This document shows positions 61,501 to 64,000 of a stretch of 64,000 nt of DNA, piece by piece (position 1 is the stretch's first letter; the number at the start of each line of letters is the position of its first letter). This DNA is from Smittia aterrima (lineage: Eukaryota > Arthropoda > Insecta > Diptera > Chironomidae). The notes under the pieces were generated by a model. The model saw only the letters and a list, made by a program, of their open reading frames with translations. It was not told the DNA's origin and did no database searches. The stretch covers positions 15,686,854 to 15,750,853 of the forward strand of contig CP093830.1 of assembly GCA_033063855.1 (NCBI GenBank), read 5' to 3'. Position numbers and translations under genes: made by a program.

Positions 61501-64000
61501 TGATCCTTGACCTGTCCATAGTAGAATTGTTTTAGTAGAAAATTAATTGATATGTAGAGATAAGAATTCTGATCTCTAATCATCAATATTAGAACATTTT
61601 TGACCTCGAAACCATTTTGAGGCCAGACATGTTAATTTTATTAGTTTTAAACTAACTTTCCCTTCCCAATCCTATTACCATTAATTATAATTTTGCATGC
61701 ATGACAAATTGTTGATGCGGGATGCTAATATGAAATTTTTTCGTATCCAGTTCCGCCTCGTTGGATTCTCGAACCAACTGACAAAGCATTTGCCCAAGGC
61801 TCTAACGCCAAGGTTGAATGTAAAGCCGATGGTTTCCCCAAGCCACAAGTTACATGGAAGATGGCAGTTGGTATGAAAGTTACGATATTTTTGCTCGATC
61901 AAATTACTAAAATATTTCTCAATCAGGTGACAAACCCGGCGAATACAAAGATCTTCGTCAAAACGATTCTTCAGTCCGCGTTGAAGATGGAAACTTAATT
62001 GTTGAAAATATTCAGAAAACGAACGAAGGATATTACCTCTGCGAAGCTACGAACGGAATCGGATCAGGACTCTCAGCTGTCGTTCAATTGAATGTGCAAG
62101 CTCCTCCAGAATTCTCCGAGAAATTGAGAAATCAAACAGCACGACGTGGTGAACCAGCTGTTCTCCAATGCGAAGCAAAGGGTGAAAAGCCAATCGGAAT
62201 CTTGTGGAACATGAACAACATTCGACTCGATTCCAAATCCGATCCACGCTTCACAATCCGCGAAGAAATCTTGCCGAATGGAGTCATGTCAAGCCTATCG
62301 ATCAAAAGAACCGAACGAACTGATACTGCTCTCTTCACTTGTGTTGCAACTAATGCTTTTGGAAGCGATGACACGAGCATCAACATGATCATCCAAGAAA
62401 ACCCTGAAATGCCATATGGAATGAAAGTTTTGGATAAATCAGGTCGCACAATTCAGTTGAGCTGGAACAAACCTTACGATGGAAACTCTCCGTTGAAGCG
62501 ATACATCATTGAATTCAAGAAATCTCGTGGAACTTGGGAGAGTGATATTGACCGTGTGATTGTTCCTGGAGATACAACTGAAGCTCAAGTACAGAAACTT
62601 GCACCAGCAACCACTTACAATATTCGAATCGTAGCTGAGAATGACATTGGAGTTTCTGATTCATCAGACGTCGTCACAATTATCACAGCAGAAGAGGCAC
62701 CAACAGGAAAACCACAAAATATTAATATCACTCCATCTAGCCAAACATCATTGCGTATCAGCTGGAAGCCTCCACTTAGAGGAGACTGGAATGGAGATAT
62801 TCTCGGTTACTATGTCGGCTACAAACTTACATCATCGAACTCGTCATTCATCTTCGAAACTGTCAACTTCATGCCTGATACTGGAGAATCAAAGGAACAC
62901 AATCTTGATATTACAAACTTGAAGACCTACACTCAATACTCTGTAGTTATCCAATCGTTTAACAAAGTCGGAGCTGGTCCAATCAGCGATGAATTGTCGT
63001 CATACACTGCTGAAGGAACTCCCGATCATCCACCAAGCGACACAATGTGCACAACACTGACATCTCAAACTATTCGCGTTTCATGGGTTTCTCCACCACT
63101 CGAGTCTGCTAATGGAGTCATTAAAGGATACAAGGTCGTCTACGCTCCTTCTGATATGTGGTTTGATGATAAAAGCAAAGATTATAAGAAGACATCATCA
63201 AGCGACACAGTTTTGCATGGACTCAAGAAGTATACGAACTACACGATTCAAGTTTTGGCAATGACCACAGGAGGTGATGGAGTTCGTAGTGCACCAATTT
63301 TCTGTCAGACAGATCAAGATACACCGGAAGCTCCTACAGCTGTCAAAGCATTGGTAATGTCAAGTGAAGCTATCCTCGTTTCATGGAAGCCACCAGCGCA
63401 ACCCAACGGAATCATCACTAAATACAAAGTTTACATAAAGTCGAGCGCTGAAAAGGAAAACAAAGAATTTGAGATCCCGGCTAATCAAATGAGCTACGAA
63501 GCTTCAGGACTCGCTCAAAACCAATACGAATTCTGGGTCTCTGCTATCACTCAAATTGGAGAAGGTCAAGTATCTGATCGAATTCCTGCTACTCCCGATG
63601 ACAAAGTTCCTGCAAAGATTGCTTCTTTCGATGACACATTTACTGCCACGTTCAAAGAAGACGCTAAGCTTCCTTGCCTCGCTGTTGGATCACCAACACC
63701 TGATATCACATGGAAGGTTAAAGGCGTCGAGTTCCAGCCAAATGACAGAGTTCGTCAACTTCCAGAAGGCTCACTTTATATTCGAGAAGTTATCAGACAG
63801 GATGCTGGTGAATACACTTGCACTGCTGAAAATTCTATTGCCAAAGATTCGATTACTCACAAATTGGTGATTCTTGGTAAGTAAAATATTTTTTTTAAAA
63901 AAAATCAAATCTCACGAAGTTTTCTTATCGTTTAGCACCACCTCAAGCTCCTCAAGTCATCGTTGGAGCGACTACAACGGATTCAATCACTGTTAAACTA
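40581..64000 (+). CDS. Dscam1: Dscam1 cell-surface immunoglobulin receptor (5' part; continues past window)
   Basis: Homophilic receptor for neurite self-avoidance and wiring, also expressed in haemocytes. The first coding exon, 40581-40959, has a signal peptide (M-I-L-S-W-I-I-A-I-L-I-V-P) and Ig1. Constant exons are 45279-45428, 50515-50951, 51011-51580, 61751-61870, 61927-63876 and 63936 to beyond 64000. Three arrays of mutually exclusive exons supply half of Ig2 (exon 4), half of Ig3 (exon 6) and all or most of Ig7 (exon 9). All variants in an array share entry and exit phases. The 1,950-nt exon at 61927 encodes the end of Ig8, Ig9, FN1-FN4 and Ig10, and FN5 begins in the last exon. An in-frame GTG at 40575 precedes the ATG; the ATG in context GTGAAGATGA is the credible start. 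The transmembrane exon pair lies outside the window. Confidence 0.98.
41056..41080 (+). promoter_or_regulatory. candidate exon-4 docking element
   Basis: In the intron ahead of exon 4.1, the stretch around GATCTTGGGAATTCGACG is complementary to short pieces in several introns of the exon-4 array: GAATTCCCA near 44269, GATTCCCAA near 43990, and ATTCCC plus GATCAAATT near 42660-42690. The matches are 8-10 bases, much shorter than in the exon-6 and exon-9 cases, so this is tentative. Confidence 0.3.
41121..44875 (+). CDS. Dscam1: Dscam1 exon 4 array, 14 variants
   Basis: N-terminal half of Ig2. Variants: 41121-41282, 41385-41555, 41657-41827, 41927-42100, 42200-42370, 42461-42637, 42727-42894, 42992-43159, 43252-43422, 43523-43693, 43784-43951, 44063-44236, 44359-44520 and 44705-44875. 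Each is 162-177 nt, starts in phase 1 (completing a codon begun by G) and ends in phase 1. Shared core: Q-x-Y-(E/D)-A-E, then E-Y-V-M-R-G-N-A-A-I-(L/I/M)-K-C and I-P-S-F-V-A-D-F-V-x-V-x-A-W. The central copies (4.3 to 4.10) are the most alike; 4.1, 4.12, 4.13 and 4.14 are the most divergent. Variant 4.7 uses a GTTAAG donor and 4.11 GTTTCA, both weaker than their neighbours. Introns between variants are mostly 60-110 bases. Confidence 0.93.
44876..45278 (+). other. intron between exon-4 array and exon 5
   Basis: No further exon-4 copy is seen. The region is T-rich with pyrimidine patches near 45000-45070. Exon 5 follows an acceptor CGGTTCAG at 45278. Confidence 0.5.
45279..45428 (+). CDS. Dscam1: Dscam1 constant exon 5
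   Basis: 150 nt encoding D-G-K-Y-L-V-L-P-S-G-E-L-H-I-R and Y-Q-C-R-T-K-H-R-L-T-G-E-T, the second half of Ig2 with its disulphide Cys. It starts and ends in phase 1, matching every exon-4 donor and every exon-6 acceptor. Confidence 0.97.
46041..46070 (+). promoter_or_regulatory. Dscam1 exon-6 docking site
   Basis: A purine-rich element, TGAGAAAGAAAGCAAGAGGG followed by CATCCAGGAG, lies in the 724-base intron between exon 5 and exon 6.1. That is the position of the docking site in other insects. Its reverse complement has blocks CTCCTGGA, CTCTTG and TTTCTTTCTC. The same blocks in the same order precede many exon-6 variants: 48851-48875 (TGGA, CTCTTG, TTTCTTTCTC), 49073-49099, 49299-49325, 49764-49790 and 49551-49562 (GCTTTCTTTCTC). 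CTCCTGGA recurs near 48625 and CTCTTGCT near 47298. Exclusive pairing with one selector at a time is the known mechanism. Confidence 0.75.
46153..50330 (+). CDS. Dscam1: Dscam1 exon 6 array, 17 intact variants plus two damaged copies
   Basis: N-terminal half of Ig3. Intact variants: 46153-46279, 46400-46523, 46911-47034, 47126-47249, 47376-47496, 47600-47723, 47818-47938, 48040-48160, 48261-48381, 48479-48602, 48698-48821, 48926-49049, 49151-49274, 49376-49499, 49607-49730, 49836-49959 and 50210-50330. Lengths are 121-127 nt, and phases (1 in, 2 out) are identical. Template: E-P-(V/I)-G-S-V-S-P-K at the start and C-x-A-Q-A-(Y/F)-P-x-P-x-x-R at the end. Three subfamilies stand out: G-S-V-S-P-K (6.1 to about 47723), I-S-S-T-S-P-K (47818-48381) and V-G-F-K-A-P-V-F (48479-49959). 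The last is very uniform and looks recently expanded. Confidence 0.93.
46632..46817 (+). pseudogene. Dscam1: broken exon-6 copy (insertion, lost donor)
   Basis: Starts like a normal variant (acceptor TTTCAG, E-P-I-G-S-V-S) and ends like one (C-T-V-Q-A-Y-P-M-P-V-F-R). It is 186 nt long instead of 124 because of about 62 extra bases, which shift the frame and bring in a TAG (46722-46724). GGCTCCGTCAG occurs twice, 16 bases apart, at the insertion. The 5' splice site is gone: the codon CG is followed by ACATG rather than GT. Confidence 0.8.
50013..50115 (+). pseudogene. Dscam1: shortened exon-6 copy with internal tandem repeat
   Basis: 103 nt with a usable acceptor (TTTTCAAG) and donor (TTTAG|GTAC), in the right phases and fully open. 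It encodes E-L-V-V-G-S-K-E-S-I-F-V and ends C-L-G-Q-S-F-P-V-P-S-F-R. The middle has been replaced by repeats of TCTTGGACA with GT or TGT spacers (50062-50097), so it lacks about 21 nt. No docking-complementary element lies ahead of it. It may be decayed and never used, or a novel short variant. Confidence 0.55.
50515..51580 (+). CDS. Dscam1: Dscam1 constant exons 7 and 8 (Ig3-Ig6)
   Basis: Exon 7 is 50515-50951 and exon 8 is 51011-51580. Exon 7 begins with the Trp that completes the exon-6 half domain (W-Y-K-F-I-D-G-S-L-R) and carries the rest of Ig3 plus Ig4 (F-T-C-R-F-S-G-N-P, then Y-Q-C-V-I-K-N). Exon 8 carries Ig5 (P-V-F-I-K-C-I-A-G-G-N-P-T-P) and Ig6 (V-T-C-P-V-A-G-Y-P-I). Exon 8 ends in phase 1, matching all exon-9 variants. 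Confidence 0.96.
51745..61379 (+). CDS. Dscam1: Dscam1 exon 9 array, 25 variants
   Basis: Encodes Ig7. Variants: 51745-52047, 52151-52456, 52553-52858, 52940-53242, 53335-53640, 53715-54023, 54123-54428, 54529-54834, 54918-55226, 55314-55619, 55699-56007, 56094-56399, 56479-56784, 56866-57174, 57259-57564, 57655-57963, 58062-58370, 58470-58775, 58871-59176, 59261-59566, 59659-59964, 60039-60347, 60416-60721, 60750-61034 and 61089-61379. Lengths are 303-309 nt except the last two (285 and 291). All enter and leave in phase 1. Shared core: V-L-P-x-I-x-P-F-x-F-G-(D/E)-(D/E), then C-x-I-T-K-G-D-L-P, and A-R-H-R-G-N-Y-T-C. The last two are outliers: 9.24 begins A-S-P-K-L-T-P, and 9.25 lacks the usual core Trp (V-L-L-K-L-N-D). 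Confidence 0.94.
54063..54081 (+). promoter_or_regulatory. exon-9 selector element (best example)
   Basis: ATTTTGCAATTTGTTTCCT in the intron ahead of exon 9.7 is the exact reverse complement of 61442-61460. The core GCAATTTG also occurs at about 52909, 53297, 53693, 54472, 54898, 55267, 55678, 56052, 56460, 57213, 57636, 58020, 58428, 58832, 59224, 59611, 60003 and 60398, once per intron between variants. Near matches precede 9.2 (GCGATTTG, a G-U wobble), 9.3 and 9.14. None is seen ahead of 9.1, 9.24 or 9.25. Confidence 0.8.
61442..61460 (+). promoter_or_regulatory. Dscam1 exon-9 docking site
   Basis: AGGAAACAAATTGCAAAAT lies in the 371-base intron between the last exon-9 variant and constant exon 10. 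It is complementary to the repeated selector element of the array, with up to 19 contiguous Watson-Crick pairs. Its location downstream of the array contrasts with the exon-6 docking site, which lies upstream of its array. Confidence 0.8.
61751..64000 (+). CDS. Dscam1: Dscam1 constant exons 10-12 (Ig8, Ig9, FN1-FN4, Ig10, start of FN5)
   Basis: Exon 61751-61870 opens Ig8 (P-P-R-W-I-L-E-P-T-D, V-E-C-K-A-D-G-F-P). Exon 61927-63876 ends Ig8 (Y-Y-L-C-E-A-T-N-G-I-G). It continues with Ig9 (A-P-P-E-F-S, L-Q-C-E-A-K-G-E-K-P), four FN3 domains (for example L-S-W-N-K-P, I-S-W-K-P-P, V-S-W-V-S-P, V-S-W-K-P-P) and Ig10 (L-P-C-L-A-V-G-S-P-T-P, Y-T-C-T-A-E-N). The exon from 63936 begins the next FN3 domain (A-P-P-Q-A-P-Q-V) and is cut by the window end. 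Fusing this much into one 1,950-nt exon reflects the compact intron structure. Confidence 0.95.

Overview
The window is AT-rich, intron-containing animal DNA. GT-AG introns are often only about 55-100 bases. Protein content points to a dipteran insect: Pur-alpha, unc-13 and a three-cluster Dscam1 all read like fly proteins. The compact introns suggest a nematoceran fly (midge-like), but I cannot name the genus. Exon coordinates were worked out by hand from splice sites and reading-frame phase. Most genes below close perfectly in phase, but single boundaries may be off by a base or two.

Layout. Bases 1-415 (minus) hold the 5' end of a WD40 protein resembling WDSUB1. Then follow cytoplasmic aspartyl-tRNA synthetase (1041-2742, minus), prefoldin subunit 6 (3173-3690, minus), an unrecognised spliced minus-strand gene (4155-4509), and a coding-looking but interrupted minus-strand stretch (4723-4949). 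Pur-alpha (5350-7649, plus) is followed by about 2.7 kb of A-rich non-coding sequence. An MFSD12-like transporter (10348-12152, minus) is divergent from a compact muscleblind-like CCCH gene (13279-14512, plus). unc-13 (15717-37926, plus) is complete. It has two alternative N-termini encoded by very large exons, a pair of mutually exclusive exons between C1 and C2B, and a small cassette exon.

The last 23 kb is the 5' two-thirds of Dscam1 (40581 to beyond 64000). It has three arrays of mutually exclusive exons: 14 exon-4 variants, 17 intact exon-6 variants plus one shortened and one broken copy, and 25 exon-9 variants. That gives 14 x 17 x 25 = 5,950 possible ectodomains before the transmembrane choice. 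Constant exons for Ig7 to Ig10 and FN1-FN5 follow.

The most informative signals are non-coding. A 19-base element downstream of the exon-9 array (61442-61460) is the exact reverse complement of an intronic element at 54063-54081. Its core GCAATTTG recurs in 19 of the introns between exon-9 variants. A purine-rich element after exon 5 (46041-46070) is complementary to pyrimidine-rich elements ahead of many exon-6 variants. These are the docking and selector sequences expected of RNA-structure-guided exclusive splicing. The broken exon-6 copy, the shortened exon-6 copy and a 28-base gap between exons 9.23 and 9.24 show how such arrays decay and how exclusivity can be enforced.
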